From positions 1-64,000 of the forward strand of contig NZ_POQU01000002.1 in assembly GCF_002938425.1 (NCBI RefSeq): 64,000 nt of DNA, written 5' to 3'. A model generated the notes under the pieces. That model did no database searches. It worked only from the letters and a program-made list of their open reading frames with translations, and was not told where the DNA came from. Shown piece by piece: positions 33,198 to 41,913 of the stretch. The translations under genes were made by a program, and so were the position numbers. Within the stretch, counting starts at the first letter, position 1, and every line of letters starts with the position of its first letter. The DNA is from Blastococcus atacamensis (GTDB lineage: Bacteria; Actinomycetota; Actinomycetes; Mycobacteriales; Geodermatophilaceae).

Positions 33198-34178
33198 TCA
33201 GAACCCCATCGATCGGTCGACGGCGTCGAGCACGCGGTCGAGGTCGGGGAGGTACTCCTCCTCGAGCTTGGAGGGCGGGTACGGGGTGTCGTACCCGCCG
33301 ACCCGCAGCACGGGGGCCTCGAGGGAGTGGAAGCAGGTCTCGGTGATGCGGGCGGCGATCTCCGATCCGAGGCCGAGGGTGGTCGGCGCCTCGTGGACGA
33401 CGATGCAGCGGCCGGTGCGGCGGACGGACTCCACCACCGGGTCCAGGTCCAGCGGCGAGACGGTGCGCAGGTCGATGACCTCCAGCGAGCGCCCCTCCTC
33501 CGCTGCCGCTTCGGCGGCCTGCAGCGCCGTCTTCACCATGGGGCCGTAGGCCAGCACCGTGACGTCGTCGCCGCCGCGGACCACGCGGGAGCCGAACAGC
33601 GGGTCGGGCGTGGCGTCGAGGTGGACCTCGGCCTTCTCCCAGTACCGGCGCTTGGGCTCGAGGAAGACGACCGGGTCGGGGTGCGCGATCGCCTGCTGGA
33701 TGCCCCAGTACGCGTCGACGGGGTTGCTGACCGCGACGACCTTGAGGCCCGCGGTGTGGGCGAAGTACGCCTCGGGGCTCTCGCTGTGGTGCTCGACCGC
33801 GCCGATTCCGCCGCCGAACGGGATCCGGATGACGATCGGCATCGGCATGGTGCCCTTGGAGCGGGCGTGGATCTTCGCGACCTGCGTGACGATCTGGTTG
33901 TAGGCGGGGAAGACGAAGCCGTCGAACTGGATCTCGCAGACCGGGCGGTAGCCGCGCATGGCCAGGCCGACGGCGGTGCCGAGGATGCCGGCCTCGGCGA
34001 GCGGGGTGTCCACGACGCGGGCCTCGCCGAAGTCCTTCTGCAGACCGTCGGTGATCCGGAAGACCCCGCCGAGCTTGCCGATGTCCTCGCCCATGAGCAC
34101 GACCTTCGCGTCGTCCTCCATGGCCCGGCGGAGCCCCAGGTTGAGCGCCTTGCCGATGGTCAGCGTCTCGGTGCTCAT
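33198..34178 (-). CDS. bkdB: Branched-chain 2-oxoacid dehydrogenase E1 beta subunit
   Basis: 326 aa. Typical E1 beta: LGLRRAMEDDAKVVLMGEDIG, DTPLAEAGILGTAVGLAMRG, RIPFGGGIGAVEHHSESPEA, DLRTVSPLDLDPVVESVRRT. Forms the alpha2beta2 decarboxylase with BkdA. The ATG shares its A with the bkdA TGA (TGATG), so translation is coupled. Confidence 0.93.
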   Translation of the reverse strand: MSTETLTIGKALNLGLRRAMEDDAKVVLMGEDIGKLGGVFRITDGLQKDFGEARVVDTPLAEAGILGTAVGLAMRGYRPVCEIQFDGFVFPAYNQIVTQVAKIHARSKGTMPMPIVIRIPFGGGIGAVEHHSESPEAYFAHTAGLKVVAVSNPVDAYWGIQQAIAHPDPVVFLEPKRRYWEKAEVHLDATPDPLFGSRVVRGGDDVTVLAYGPMVKTALQAAEAAAEEGRSLEVIDLRTVSPLDLDPVVESVRRTGRCIVVHEAPTTLGLGSEIAARITETCFHSLEAPVLRVGGYDTPYPPSKLEEEYLPDLDRVLDAVDRSMGF

Positions 34179-35323
34179 CAGTGCTCGCCTCCCTCGAAGC
34201 TCGCGCGGTAGGCCACGAACTCCTCGCGCTGGGCGGCGAGGTGCGGGGTCTGCTCGGCGTAGACGTGGTCGAACATCTCGGTGGGTGCGGGGTCGGGCAT
34301 CTCCACGGTGCCCTGCCGGATGCGCGCCGCGAGCTCGTCGGCCTCCACCTCCACCGCGTCGAAGAACTGCGCGTCGGCCGCACCGCTGCGCGACAGGTAG
34401 GCCTTGAGCCTGGCGATGGGGTCGCGCAGCTTCCACTCCTCCAGCTCGTCGGCAAGCCGGTAGCGGGTGGGGTCGTCAGAGGTGGTGTGCGCACCCATCC
34501 GGTAGGTGAACGCCTCGATGAAGGTGGGGCCCTGCCCCTCGCGTGCGGCCTGCAGGGCGGCCCGGGTCACCGCCAGGACGGCGAGGACGTCGTTGCCGTC
34601 GACCCGCACGCCGGGGAAACCGAAGCCCGCGGCCCGCTGGTACAGCGGCACCCGCGTCTGACGCTCCAGCGGCACGCTGATCGCGTACTGGTTGTTCTGG
34701 CAGAAGAAGACGACCGGCGCGGAGAAGCTCGCCGCCCAGATCATCGCCTCGTTGACCTCGCCCTGGCTGGTCGCGCCGTCGCCCAGGAAGGCCAGCACGG
34801 CCTGCTCGGCGCCGTCGCGCTGCACGCCCATGGCGTAGCCGGTGGCGTGCAGGCACTGGGCGCCGATGACGATCGTGTACAGGTTGAACCGGGTGGCGAC
34901 CGGGTCCCAGCCGCCGTTGTCGACGCCGCGGAACAGGCTCATGACGTGCAGGGGGTCCACCCCGCGGGCCCAGGCGACGCCGTGCTCGCGGTAGGTCGGG
35001 AAGGCCATGTCGCCCTCGGCCAGGGCACGGCCGGCACCGACCTGGGCGGCCTCCTGGCCGAGCAGCGAGGCCCAGATGCCGAGTTCGCCCTGACGCTGCA
35101 GCGCGGTGGCCTCGGCGTCCCACCGGCGGACCATCACCAGGTCGCGGTAGAGGCCGCGCAGCTCCTCGTCGCTGATGTCGAGGGAGTAGAGGGGGTGCTC
35201 GACCCGGTCGCCCTCGGGCGTGAGCAGCTGGACGGTGTCGATGCCCCCGTCGAGCGGCAGATGGGGAGCGGCGGCCCCCGGGACCGGATCGACCATCTCG
35301 GTGGTCAAGGACTTCGCTGTCAC
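34178..35323 (-). CDS. bkdA: Branched-chain 2-oxoacid dehydrogenase E1 alpha subunit
   Basis: 381 aa. The thiamine-diphosphate motif GDGATSQGEVNEAMIWAASF...NN and the phosphorylation-loop-like YRMGAHTTSDDPTRYR fit branched-chain/pyruvate E1 alpha. Decarboxylates the 2-oxoacids of Leu, Ile and Val. GTG start preceded by GAGGAGCGACCC. First gene of bkdABC, divergent from an Lrp regulator, which supports the branched-chain assignment over pyruvate dehydrogenase. Confidence 0.92.
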   Translation of the reverse strand: MTAKSLTTEMVDPVPGAAAPHLPLDGGIDTVQLLTPEGDRVEHPLYSLDISDEELRGLYRDLVMVRRWDAEATALQRQGELGIWASLLGQEAAQVGAGRALAEGDMAFPTYREHGVAWARGVDPLHVMSLFRGVDNGGWDPVATRFNLYTIVIGAQCLHATGYAMGVQRDGAEQAVLAFLGDGATSQGEVNEAMIWAASFSAPVVFFCQNNQYAISVPLERQTRVPLYQRAAGFGFPGVRVDGNDVLAVLAVTRAALQAAREGQGPTFIEAFTYRMGAHTTSDDPTRYRLADELEEWKLRDPIARLKAYLSRSGAADAQFFDAVEVEADELAARIRQGTVEMPDPAPTEMFDHVYAEQTPHLAAQREEFVAYRASFEGGEH

Positions 35324-35454
35324 GGGTCGCTCCTCGCCTCGGCCACCCCGCCGGGGTCGCCGGCGTCGCGGTGGTGCTCGACGTCCCGCCGGGTGTGGCG
35401 GTCCTCACACATCCTGACACGGGTTGATGCCTCCGCAAAAGCCCCGATGGGAGC

Positions 35455-35534
35455 CCATCTGCACAAGGGATGATCGGTGACTTGAGCAGATCGGCTACCC
35501 ATCACGGCATATCGCGTGCAAACTGCTCAGATGG
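35455..35534. promoter_or_regulatory. Candidate Lrp/BkdR operator between bkdA and its regulator
   Basis: Two nested inverted repeats: CCATCTG (35455-35461) with CAGATGG (35528-35534), and TGAGCAG (35483-35489) with CTGCTCA (35523-35529), the latter 40 bp apart centre to centre, about four turns. Lrp-type octamers bind such phased arrays. The right half overlaps the regulator start, suggesting autoregulation. Confidence 0.4.
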
Positions 35535-36010
35535 CCGAGATCGATGCCACGGATGCCCGGTTGCTGCTCGCCCTGACCCAGGACCCCCGTGCGAGTGTGA
35601 TGGCCCTGTCCCAGCAGCTGGGGCTGGCACGCAACACCGTGCAGACCCGGCTGGCGCGGCTGGAGGCCGATGGGGCGCTGGCGCCGCTGGACCAGCGGGT
35701 GCGGCCGGAGTTCCTCGGCTACCGGCTGGGCGCCTACATGTCGGTGCAGGTCGCGCAGCGAGGCCTCGCCGAGGTCAGCGACGCGCTCGCCCAGCTGCCG
35801 GAGGTCCTGGAGGTCACCGGGCTCTCCGGGGCCACGGATCTGCTGGTGCACGTGGTGGCCACCGACGCCGACCACCTGTGGCGGATCACCGAGGCCGTCC
35901 TGGCGATCCCGGGCATCCAACGGGTGGACACCGCTCTGGCGATGCGCCGGTTCGTCGACCGCCGGGTGGCCCCGCTCCTCGAGCGCACGGCCGGGCCCGC
36001 CGCGGACTGA
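35531..36010 (+). CDS. bkdR: Lrp/AsnC-family regulator (BkdR-like)
   Basis: 159 aa from ATG 35531. The AsnC-type HTH (MAEIDATDARLLLALTQDPR, VMALSQQLGLARNTVQTRLA) is followed by the RAM ligand domain (EVTGLSGATDLLVHVVATDA). Lrp proteins sense amino acids. Placement divergent from bkdABC is that of mycobacterial BkdR, so it likely controls that operon in response to branched-chain amino acids. GTG 35516 would add five residues; the listed start gives the usual short arm before the HTH. Confidence 0.87.
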   Translation: MAEIDATDARLLLALTQDPRASVMALSQQLGLARNTVQTRLARLEADGALAPLDQRVRPEFLGYRLGAYMSVQVAQRGLAEVSDALAQLPEVLEVTGLSGATDLLVHVVATDADHLWRITEAVLAIPGIQRVDTALAMRRFVDRRVAPLLERTAGPAAD

Positions 36011-36059
36011 CCCGTTCCGGGTTCCGGCATCGGGACGGCGTGTCGCCGTAGGGTGCGCC

Positions 36060-36387
36060 GTGCCCAGACCCCGGCCGCGCCGCGCCGCGCCCCTGCTCGT
36101 CGCCCTGCTGGGCGGCCCGCTCGTGCTGGCAGGCTGCGCCCCCGAGATGGTCGACGGCACGATCGAGCCCTTCACGGCGGCCGGCGGCGAAGTGGTCTCG
36201 GAGAAGCCGCGCGCCGGTGGCGAGTTCGACTGCGTAACCCTGACCGTGCCCTCGGACCACGTCGCCCCGTGTGACCGAGTTCGGCGCCGGCCCGGCGACG
36301 ATGGAGGTCCGGCTGCCCTTCGCCATGATCGAGCTGGAGGACGACGGCGACCTCGACGGCATCTTCCGCGGCGAGCCCATCCGCTGA
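36060..36387 (+). pseudogene. Frameshifted small lipoprotein
   Basis: From GTG 36060 the frame encodes a lipoprotein signal with lipobox LVLAGC, then EMVDGTIEPFTAAGGEVVSE... TVPSDHVAP. At ~36270 a one-base shift is needed to continue in the frame VTEFGAGPATMEVRLPFAMI... GIFRGEPIR with stop 36385-36387. Reading GCCCCGGTGACC instead of GCCCCGTGTGACC would restore a single ~108-aa protein. Either a real +1 frameshift or a sequencing error. A TAGGGT -10 lies five bases upstream. Function unknown. Confidence 0.6.
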
Positions 36388-36395
36388 GGACGGCG

Positions 36396-36646
36396 TCAGC
36401 GCGGGCGGCGCGCCCGCACCGGCCCGCGGGCGGTGCCGACGTCCACCACCGCACCGCCCTGGGTCACCTCGACCCGACCGGCGGCCGCGGCCGGCCGGCC
36501 GCGGCCCGGGCGTCGGGCATCAGGTCTCGCCAGCCCTGCGGATCGACCGCGCGCGCGGCCTCCGACGGGCAGATGGAGGAGTCGGCGCTGCGCCGGTCGA
36601 GCAGCTCGTCGATCGCCCGCTCCAGCCGCGCCCCGACGTCGTCCAC
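36396..36646 (-). pseudogene. Frameshifted DUF3253 protein
   Basis: From GTG 36646: VDDVGARLERAIDELLDRRS then ADSSICPSEAARAVDPQGWR, the conserved DUF3253 N-terminal half, up to LMPDARAAA. The expected continuation AAGRVEVTQGGAVVDVGTAR, GPVRARRP is present but one base out of frame. The break falls in a run of GGCC/CCGG/CGCG (~36485-36497), error-prone for any sequencer. Without the shift the gene would be ~83 codons, normal for the family. Function unknown. Confidence 0.65.
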
Positions 36647-36685
36647 CCGGCCAGCCTGACCGGCCCGCCCGGCCGCCGCCAGCCG

Positions 36686-36710
36686 GTGTGCCTGCGGGCC
36701 GGATGGGTAG
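36686..36710 (+). promoter_or_regulatory. SigB/SigF-like promoter
   Basis: GTGTG (36686-36690), 14-nt spacer, GGGTAG (36705-36710), exactly 10 nt before ATG 36721, the same -10 to ATG distance as at 8753 and 10178. A housekeeping -10 TAGTGT (36708-36713) overlaps it. Confidence 0.45.
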
Positions 36711-36720
36711 TGTCGCCCGC

Positions 36721-37236
36721 ATGACGCGGACACCGCTCGGCGTGAGCGGCAAGGGCAGGCGCGGCATCAGCACGCTCGGTTGGGCGCTGCGGGGCGCGGC
36801 CGCGGGGGCCGCCGGGAGCACGGCGCTCAACGCCGTCACCTACCTGGACATGGCCGTGCGCGGTCGCGGGAGCAGCTCCACCCCGGAGGACACGGTGGAG
36901 CGGCTGGCCGGGACCGCGCATCTGCCGATCCCCGGCGACGAGCAGACGCGGGAGAACCGGGTGGAGGGGCTGGGTCCGCTGATCGGCCTGGTGGCCGGCG
37001 TCGGCGTCGGGACCCTGGGTGGCCTCGCCCGGGCGTCGGGCTACCTGTCGGCCAAGCCGGTCGGCATCACGCTGACCACCCTGGGCGTGCTCGTGGCGGC
37101 GAACGGGCCGATGACGGCGCTGGGCGTCACCGATCCGCGCACCTGGTCGGCCAAGGACTGGATCTCCGACCTCGTGCCGCACCTGGTCTACGGCATCGTC
37201 GTGAAGAACACGATCGACGCGTTCGACAGGCCCTGA
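36721..37236 (+). CDS. Conserved hypothetical protein with hydrophobic segments
   Basis: 171 aa. A Gly/Ala-rich region (LGWALRGAAAGAAGSTALNA) and a hydrophobic core (GPLIGLVAGVGVGTLGGLAR, VGITLTTLGVLVAANGPMTA) suggest membrane association with three or so weak helices. WSAKDWISDLVPHLVYGIVV near the end looks conserved. I recall similar actinobacterial proteins of unknown function. Expression is probably leaderless or near-leaderless; a stress-type promoter ends 10 nt before the ATG. Confidence 0.7.
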   Translation: MTRTPLGVSGKGRRGISTLGWALRGAAAGAAGSTALNAVTYLDMAVRGRGSSSTPEDTVERLAGTAHLPIPGDEQTRENRVEGLGPLIGLVAGVGVGTLGGLARASGYLSAKPVGITLTTLGVLVAANGPMTALGVTDPRTWSAKDWISDLVPHLVYGIVVKNTIDAFDRP

Positions 37237-37266
37237 TCGGCGGGGTCGCAGGGCAGACTCGTCGCC

Positions 37267-37890
37267 GTGGAGGAGATCACCAGCGAGGAGCAGCTCCGCG
37301 CGCTGCTCGGGAAGCCCGTCCCGGCGGCCCTGGCCAAGGAGCGGACGGCGCTCACCGACCTCGACCGGGACTGGCTGGCCGCCTCGCCGTTCTGCCTGGT
37401 CGCGACCAGCGGCGCCGACGGCAGCTGCGACGTCTCCCCCAAGGGCGATCCGCCCGGCTCCACCCTGGTGCTCGACGAGCACACGATCGCCATCCCCGAA
37501 CGGTCCGGGAACCGCCGCGCCGACGGGTACCGCAATGTCCTGGCCAATCCGCACGTCGGGCTGATCTTCCTGCTTCCCGGGCGCACCGACACGCTGCGGA
37601 TCAACGGCCGGGCGCGCCTGGTCACCGAGCCGGCGCTGCTCGACCGCATGGTGGTGAAGGGGCATCGCCCGGTGCTGGCCGTCGTCGTCGACGTCGACCA
37701 GGTCTTCCACCACTGCGGCAAGGCGTTCCTGCGCTCGCAGCTGTGGGACCCGGAGAGCTGGGCGCCGGACGCCGTGCCGTCGCGCGCACGGATCGCGCAC
37801 GCCCTCGAACGCAAGCACGAGCCGCTCGAGGAGCTGGAGCGCTACTACACCGACGCCACCTACTCCGCGGGGCTGTACCCCACGACCTGA
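37267..37890 (+). CDS. Pyridoxamine 5'-phosphate oxidase-like FMN-binding protein
   Basis: 207 aa, split beta-barrel. Segments [57 protein letters not shown] and [13 protein letters not shown] match the DR2398-type PPOX subfamily. These proteins bind FMN and usually act as flavin reductases or general redox proteins; a role in vitamin B6 synthesis is unlikely. GTG start. A long-looped hairpin follows the stop. Confidence 0.85.
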   Translation: MEEITSEEQLRALLGKPVPAALAKERTALTDLDRDWLAASPFCLVATSGADGSCDVSPKGDPPGSTLVLDEHTIAIPERSGNRRADGYRNVLANPHVGLIFLLPGRTDTLRINGRARLVTEPALLDRMVVKGHRPVLAVVVDVDQVFHHCGKAFLRSQLWDPESWAPDAVPSRARIAHALERKHEPLEELERYYTDATYSAGLYPTT

Positions 37891-37893
37891 CCG

Positions 37894-37952
37894 GGCATGG
37901 GAAGCGATACACCCGGTCTGGCCGCGAAAACAGGTGCATGGCTTCCCATGCC
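37894..37952. terminator. Long-looped hairpin between convergent genes
   Basis: GGCATGGGAAGC (37894-37905) pairs perfectly with GCTTCCCATGCC (37941-37952) around a 35-nt loop, between the PPOX-like gene and the serine hydrolase ending at 37961. Confidence 0.6.
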
Positions 37953-37960
37953 AGGGTTCC

Positions 37961-39283
37961 TCAGCGCCAGCCGCCCTCGTCCACGCCACCGGGAACCGGG
38001 GCGGCCGGGTCGTAGGGCGTGCGGGTGAGGATGAAGGTGTCCAGGTCCAGGTGGTCCTCGGCGATGCGCAGCGTCTCGCCCGCGTAGTAGCCGTCGAGCC
38101 CGAGCCAGGTGCCGTCGTCGCGGCGGGTGAACCGGCTGGCCCGCCCCGGCCGGCCCGGCAGCGGTCCCAGGTGCAGCAGACCGCCGGCCACCGCCCGCAG
38201 CACGAGCGGCGACGGGCCCCAGAACCAGACGCCGAGGGCGCCCAGCGGCACCGGAGCGGGCGACGGCGTCCACGCCTCGACGATCCGCGGCTCGGCGGCC
38301 CGCAGGTCGGCCAGCAGCCCGAACACCAGCGGATCGACCCCGCTGGTGGCGTTGGCCAGCGAGACCGCACCCGTCTGCTCGTCGCGGTCGACGAACACGC
38401 CCGCGAGGAAGCCGGGCATGGAACCGCCGTGGCCCACCAGCGTCCGGCCGTCCACCCGCATCACCTGCAGGCCCAGGCCGTAGGCCGACCAGCCGGGGGC
38501 CGAGGAGTCCACGCCGGCCGGGACCGTCATCTCCTCCAGCGTCGCGGGGTCCAGGACGTCGGCGGTGTCGCCCAACAGGAACGCGGCGAAGCGGCCGAGG
38601 TCGGCCAGCGTCGCCCACAGCTGCCCGGCGGCGGCCATGACACCGGCGTGGTGCTCCGGCTCGGGGAGGACGACGTCGGCCCACGGGTGCACGGCCAGCC
38701 CGTTCGCCGCCCGGCCGCTGGGCCGCGGGGTGGTGCGGTCCATGCCCAGCGGGGCCAGCACCTCGGTGGTGACGGCGTCCTCCCACGACGTGCCGCGCAG
38801 GCGGGCGACCAGCTCGCCCAGCAGACCGAATCCGAGGTTGGAGTAGTGGAACCGCCGGGCCGCGCCGAGGACGACGTCGGAGGCGGCCAGGCCCAGGTCG
38901 TCGAGCGAGCCGCCCGGGGTGCGCTCCCACCAGCCGCCGGGGCTCTCGGCCGAGGCACCGGCCAGGTGGGAGAGCAGCTGCCCGATGGTGCGGTCGCCCA
39001 AGGGCGTGCCGGACAGGTGCCGGTCCAGCGGGTCGTCCAGCCCGACCAGGCCCTCGTCGCGCAGCCGCATCACCACGACCGCCGTCACCGTCTTGCTGAT
39101 CGAGCCGAGCCGGTACTGGACGTCGGTGTGCGGCTCCGCGACGTCGCCGCGTCCGGCCGACCAGGCGAGACCGCCGTCCCGGACCACCCCGGCGACCAGG
39201 CTGGGAGCGCGTCCGTCGCGCTGGACGCGCGCGGTGCGGGCGAGCAGGAGGCGGGCGGTCGAAGGCAGCACGGGCTCGGGCAC
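37961..39283 (-). CDS. Serine hydrolase, beta-lactamase class C/DD-peptidase family
   Basis: 440 aa. Active-site SxxK (Ser61-Ile-Ser-Lys64 in [11 protein letters not shown]), YxN ([10 protein letters not shown], ~147) and HGG ([10 protein letters not shown]) are all present. No signal peptide is visible, so it is probably a cytoplasmic esterase/peptidase-like member; a C-terminal ~100-residue beta domain follows. GTG 39283 has TACGGT seven bases upstream and no Shine-Dalgarno, so a leaderless start is likely. Confidence 0.87.
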   Translation of the reverse strand: MPEPVLPSTARLLLARTARVQRDGRAPSLVAGVVRDGGLAWSAGRGDVAEPHTDVQYRLGSISKTVTAVVVMRLRDEGLVGLDDPLDRHLSGTPLGDRTIGQLLSHLAGASAESPGGWWERTPGGSLDDLGLAASDVVLGAARRFHYSNLGFGLLGELVARLRGTSWEDAVTTEVLAPLGMDRTTPRPSGRAANGLAVHPWADVVLPEPEHHAGVMAAAGQLWATLADLGRFAAFLLGDTADVLDPATLEEMTVPAGVDSSAPGWSAYGLGLQVMRVDGRTLVGHGGSMPGFLAGVFVDRDEQTGAVSLANATSGVDPLVFGLLADLRAAEPRIVEAWTPSPAPVPLGALGVWFWGPSPLVLRAVAGGLLHLGPLPGRPGRASRFTRRDDGTWLGLDGYYAGETLRIAEDHLDLDTFILTRTPYDPAAPVPGGVDEGGWR

Positions 39284-39313
39284 GACGCCGACCGTATCGA
39301 CCGGTCCCGCGGG

Positions 39314-39640
39314 TCAGGAGGCGGGCACCGGCTCCGGGGCCGGGAGCGCACCGGTGCGCGTGGCCCAGCGGTCGAACCAGATGGTGGCCAGCGGGGGCAC
39401 CGAGGCGGCCAGGGCCAGGAACGTGGTCCGGTGGTCCCACCGCAGCACCCGCCAGGCCACCACGGTGACCACCAGGTAGAGCATGAAGACCCCGCCGTGC
39501 ACCGGGCCGAACATCTGCACCCCCCGCTCGGAGTCGCCGAGCACGTACTTCACGAACATGCCGCCGAGGAGCAGGAGCCAGGAGCCCGCCTCGGCGAGCG
39601 CGACGGCACGGAAGAGCATGGCGACGGCGGGCGGCTTCAC
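39314..39640 (-). CDS. DUF3817 membrane protein
   Basis: 108 aa with three predicted membrane helices. The family pattern is visible: [40 protein letters not shown] (conserved GPxHG), [20 protein letters not shown] 39640 is listed; ATG 39619 is possible. Function unknown. Ends 30 bases before the serine hydrolase start, probably sharing a transcript. Confidence 0.82.
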   Translation of the reverse strand: MKPPAVAMLFRAVALAEAGSWLLLLGGMFVKYVLGDSERGVQMFGPVHGGVFMLYLVVTVVAWRVLRWDHRTTFLALAASVPPLATIWFDRWATRTGALPAPEPVPAS

Positions 39641-39646
39641 CCCTTC

Positions 39647-40257
39647 ATGGTCCCCGATGCGGCGGCCGGCGCGGAGGTGGGCCTGCTCACCAGCCGGTCA
39701 CCGGATGGCAGGGTCGCGGACGTGCGGGGACTGGCGCGGCGGGAGTTCTGCCTCGCGTTCCTGCGCCGGATGGCCGACGTCCGGCCCGATCTGGTCGCCG
39801 ACGCCCTCCCGCGGCTGGGCGCGACCCGCGCCGAGGCACACGCCGCCCACACCCGGTGGCAAGCCCTGCAGCACTCGCCGCGGGCACCACGGGGCTCGCC
39901 CTGCGCTCCGCCGCGCTCGGGCCCCCGGAGGAACTGGAGGACCGCCGCTTCGGCGACCTCGACGTGCAGGTGCGCCGGTGGCCGTGCCGCCGCGGCCGCA
40001 CCTGTGGTGGTGGAAGGACCCCGTCCCTCTCACGCCTCGCAAGCTCGGCGCGAGCCTCCGGACGGGGCCGGCCCGTGCCGCCCCCTGCCGCCGGCCACCT
40101 GCTCGTCTGGGAGCACGTGCTCGACGACGTGATCGCCGTTCCGGAGGCGCGCAGCGTCGATCCCGGAGTGGTGACGCGCTGGGAGGTGCGCCTGCCCGGC
40201 GGGGTGACGACGACGTTCGTCTGGGGCCTGCTCCAGCGCGTCAGCGGGCCCGGCTGA
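39647..40257 (+). pseudogene. Broken hypothetical gene carrying repeat copy F
   Basis: One frame from ATG 39647 reads [60 protein letters not shown]. The coding pattern then moves to another frame ([28 protein letters not shown]), is interrupted by the 56-bp repeat copy F, and resumes as [40 protein letters not shown] ending TGA 40257. At least one frameshift plus an inserted repeat are needed to join them. No family is recognised. The start is uncertain (GTG 39677 possible). It could also be two small damaged genes. Confidence 0.5.
40014..40069 (+). repeat. Gene-terminal palindromic element, copy F
   Basis: AAGGACCCCGTCCC (40014) ... GGACGGGGCC (40060-40069) with core CACGCCTCGCAAGCTCGGCG. 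Unlike the other copies it is not directly behind a clear stop codon; it sits inside the broken gene at 39647-40257. Confidence 0.85.
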
Positions 40258-40260
40258 ACG

Positions 40261-40297
40261 CCGGAGCCCCGGACGCGGGAGGCGTCCGGGGCTCCGG
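40261..40297. terminator. Bidirectional intrinsic hairpin
   Basis: Perfect 16-bp stem (CCGGAGCCCCGGACGC, 40261-40276, with 40282-40297), 5-nt loop, between the broken gene and the NlpC/P60 gene. Confidence 0.88.
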
Positions 40298-40313
40298 GGT
40301 TCGAACGGGTGCC

Positions 40314-41402
40314 TCAGCCGGCGATGCGGCGCGCCCCGCTGAAGCCGCGCATCGAGTCGACGCTGCCGATCTTGACGACGTCACCGGAGGTCGGTGCGTG
40401 CACCATCTGGCCGTTGCCGATGTAGATGCCCACGTGGCTCACCGGGCGGTAGAAGAACACCAGGTCACCGGGCTGCAGCTGGTCGCGGGACACGGCCTGG
40501 CCCATGCCCGACTGGCCGCGGCTGGAGTGCGGGAGGCTGATGCCGGCGGCGCGGAAGGCGTACTGCGTGAGGCCGGAGCAGTCGAAGGCGTTGGGCCCGC
40601 CGGCCGCCCACACGTAGGGCTTGCCACGCTGGGCGAGGGCGGCGTTGACGGCGACCTGGGCTGCCTGGCTGTTCGCGACCACCGGGGCGCTGGGAGCCGG
40701 CGCCGACCGGTCGTCGCGGCTGGCGCGCGCGCCGTCGGCCCGCTCCTCGCCGGCTGCCTCGTCGGTGTGCGACGACTCGGCGACGGCGGCGCGGCGCTCC
40801 TCGGCGCTGAGCTGGTTGAACTGCGCCTTGAACTCGTCGATCTGCTTCTGCAGGTCGGCCTGCTGGGCGGCGACCGCGTCGAAGGTGGCCTGTGCGTCGG
40901 TGGCGGCCTTCGTCGCGGTGGCCTGCGCCTGGGCGGCGGCGACGTTCGCCGCGGCGGCCCGCTCGACGAGACCGGTCTGGTGGCCGGCGATGGTCTGCAG
41001 GGTGGTCACCCGCGACACGAACTCGTCGGCCGACTCGCTCATCATCATGGCCTGGAAGGAGCCCATGCTCTCGCCGGTGTAGGCGGTGCGGGCGACGCTG
41101 CGCACGGACTGCTGTGCGGCGGCCAGCTCGGCGGTGGCCTTCTCCAGCTGGGCGCCGGCGGCGACCGCGGCGGCCTGCTGGGCGGCCAGGGTGTCCCGGG
41201 CCTGGTTGAACTCCTCGGTCACGATCTCGAGCGCGTGGCCGCGCTCGGCGACCATCCGAGCCGCGTCGGCCGACGACGTCGGGGCGCCCGGCTCGGCGGA
41301 GGCCGGCGCGGAGGCGAGCAGGATGCCGACGGTGCCGACGAGAGCGATGCCGGCCCGGCGCAGGGCGGTGCGGCGGGCGGACGTGCGCAGGGGGGACGCC
41401 AT
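40314..41402 (-). CDS. Secreted NlpC/P60 peptidoglycan hydrolase (RipA-like)
   Basis: 362 aa. Signal peptide (~1-36, ALRRAGIALVGTVGILLASA, cleavage near PASA). A long Ala/Gln-rich coiled coil (~45-215) is followed by a charged linker and a C-terminal NlpC/P60 domain. Catalytic Cys lies in NAFDCSGLTQYAF; His in VSHVGIYIGNGQMVHAP. It should cleave D-Glu-meso-DAP stem-peptide bonds during cell separation, the coiled coil probably mediating autoinhibition or partner binding as in RipA. ATG 41402 starts a standard signal peptide. The upstream MtrA-like boxes match known control of ripA-type genes. Confidence 0.9.
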   Translation of the reverse strand: MASPLRTSARRTALRRAGIALVGTVGILLASAPASAEPGAPTSSADAARMVAERGHALEIVTEEFNQARDTLAAQQAAAVAAGAQLEKATAELAAAQQSVRSVARTAYTGESMGSFQAMMMSESADEFVSRVTTLQTIAGHQTGLVERAAAANVAAAQAQATATKAATDAQATFDAVAAQQADLQKQIDEFKAQFNQLSAEERRAAVAESSHTDEAAGEERADGARASRDDRSAPAPSAPVVANSQAAQVAVNAALAQRGKPYVWAAGGPNAFDCSGLTQYAFRAAGISLPHSSRGQSGMGQAVSRDQLQPGDLVFFYRPVSHVGIYIGNGQMVHAPTSGDVVKIGSVDSMRGFSGARRIAG

Positions 41403-41580
41403 GGTGCGGCGGCTCTCCGATCTCGTAGTGCAGGAGTACCCGGGCGAGGCGGACTGGTCCGTCTCGCCGGGACGCCGTGCTGTGGTGGCCGGGAGCATCC
41501 CGCGCAACTGCGGTGGATCGGCTCTCGACGTCCGGAGGCCGCCAGCCGGGAAGTGACTGACCGCCTTCGCGGATGCACTC

Positions 41581-41610
41581 ACCGTAGGGGCCGTGACCGC
41601 GCCGTGACAA
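41581..41610 (-). promoter_or_regulatory. Promoter with MtrA-like direct repeats, upstream of the NlpC/P60 gene
   Basis: On the minus strand: -35 TTGTCA (41610-41605), 18-nt spacer, -10 TACGGT (41586-41581). Two GTCACGGCS direct repeats (GTCAC at 41608-41604 and 41597-41593) are 11 bp apart and overlap the -35 and spacer. They resemble MtrA boxes (GTCACAGCG-like) known at ripA. The leader to the ATG is ~170 nt; no riboswitch is recognised in it. No gene is seen in 41403-41729. Confidence 0.5.
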
Positions 41611-41729
41611 TGCTTCAAAGCACATTTGTGTAATTCGCTGTGCGCGCTGAGTCACAAGTGGGCTACGTCGTCGGGCAGCGCTGCGGGCGCCGCCGTTTCG
41701 GCCCGGCGCCTGAGGACCACTACCGGTAC

Positions 41730-41903
41730 ATGGACCTCCGCAAGCCCCTGCTCCTCCTCGCGCTCGTCGGTTCGCTGGTCGCCTGCGGCGACAACAGCGA
41801 CCTGCAGCGCGGGGAGACGAACTGCGACTCGACCGCCGACCAGGCCAACAACCCGCACGACGCCAGCTGCGAGGAGACCGGCGTCAACGACGACGTCGAG
41901 TGA
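41730..41903 (+). CDS. Small lipoprotein
   Basis: 57 aa. MDLRKPLLLLALVGSLVACG is a lipoprotein signal (lipobox LVAC, Cys19). The mature part is short and acidic with two further cysteines (NCDSTADQ, ASCEETG) that may be disulfide-bonded. No family is recognised and no Shine-Dalgarno is visible. Confidence 0.65.
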   Translation: MDLRKPLLLLALVGSLVACGDNSDLQRGETNCDSTADQANNPHDASCEETGVNDDVE

Positions 41904-41913
41904 CCGCTCCCCG

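Noticed and set aside
37251-37256. GGGCAG as a SigB/SigF-like -10 for the PPOX-like gene
   Set aside because: The distance to GTG 37267 fits (10 nt), but no GTT/GTG -35 lies 14-16 nt upstream.
41403-41580. A ydaO-type c-di-AMP riboswitch in the leader of the NlpC/P60 gene
   Set aside because: Such switches often precede wall hydrolases, but the conserved GGGGGACC, GGTGAA and GTAGGC-type blocks are not found in the minus-strand leader.
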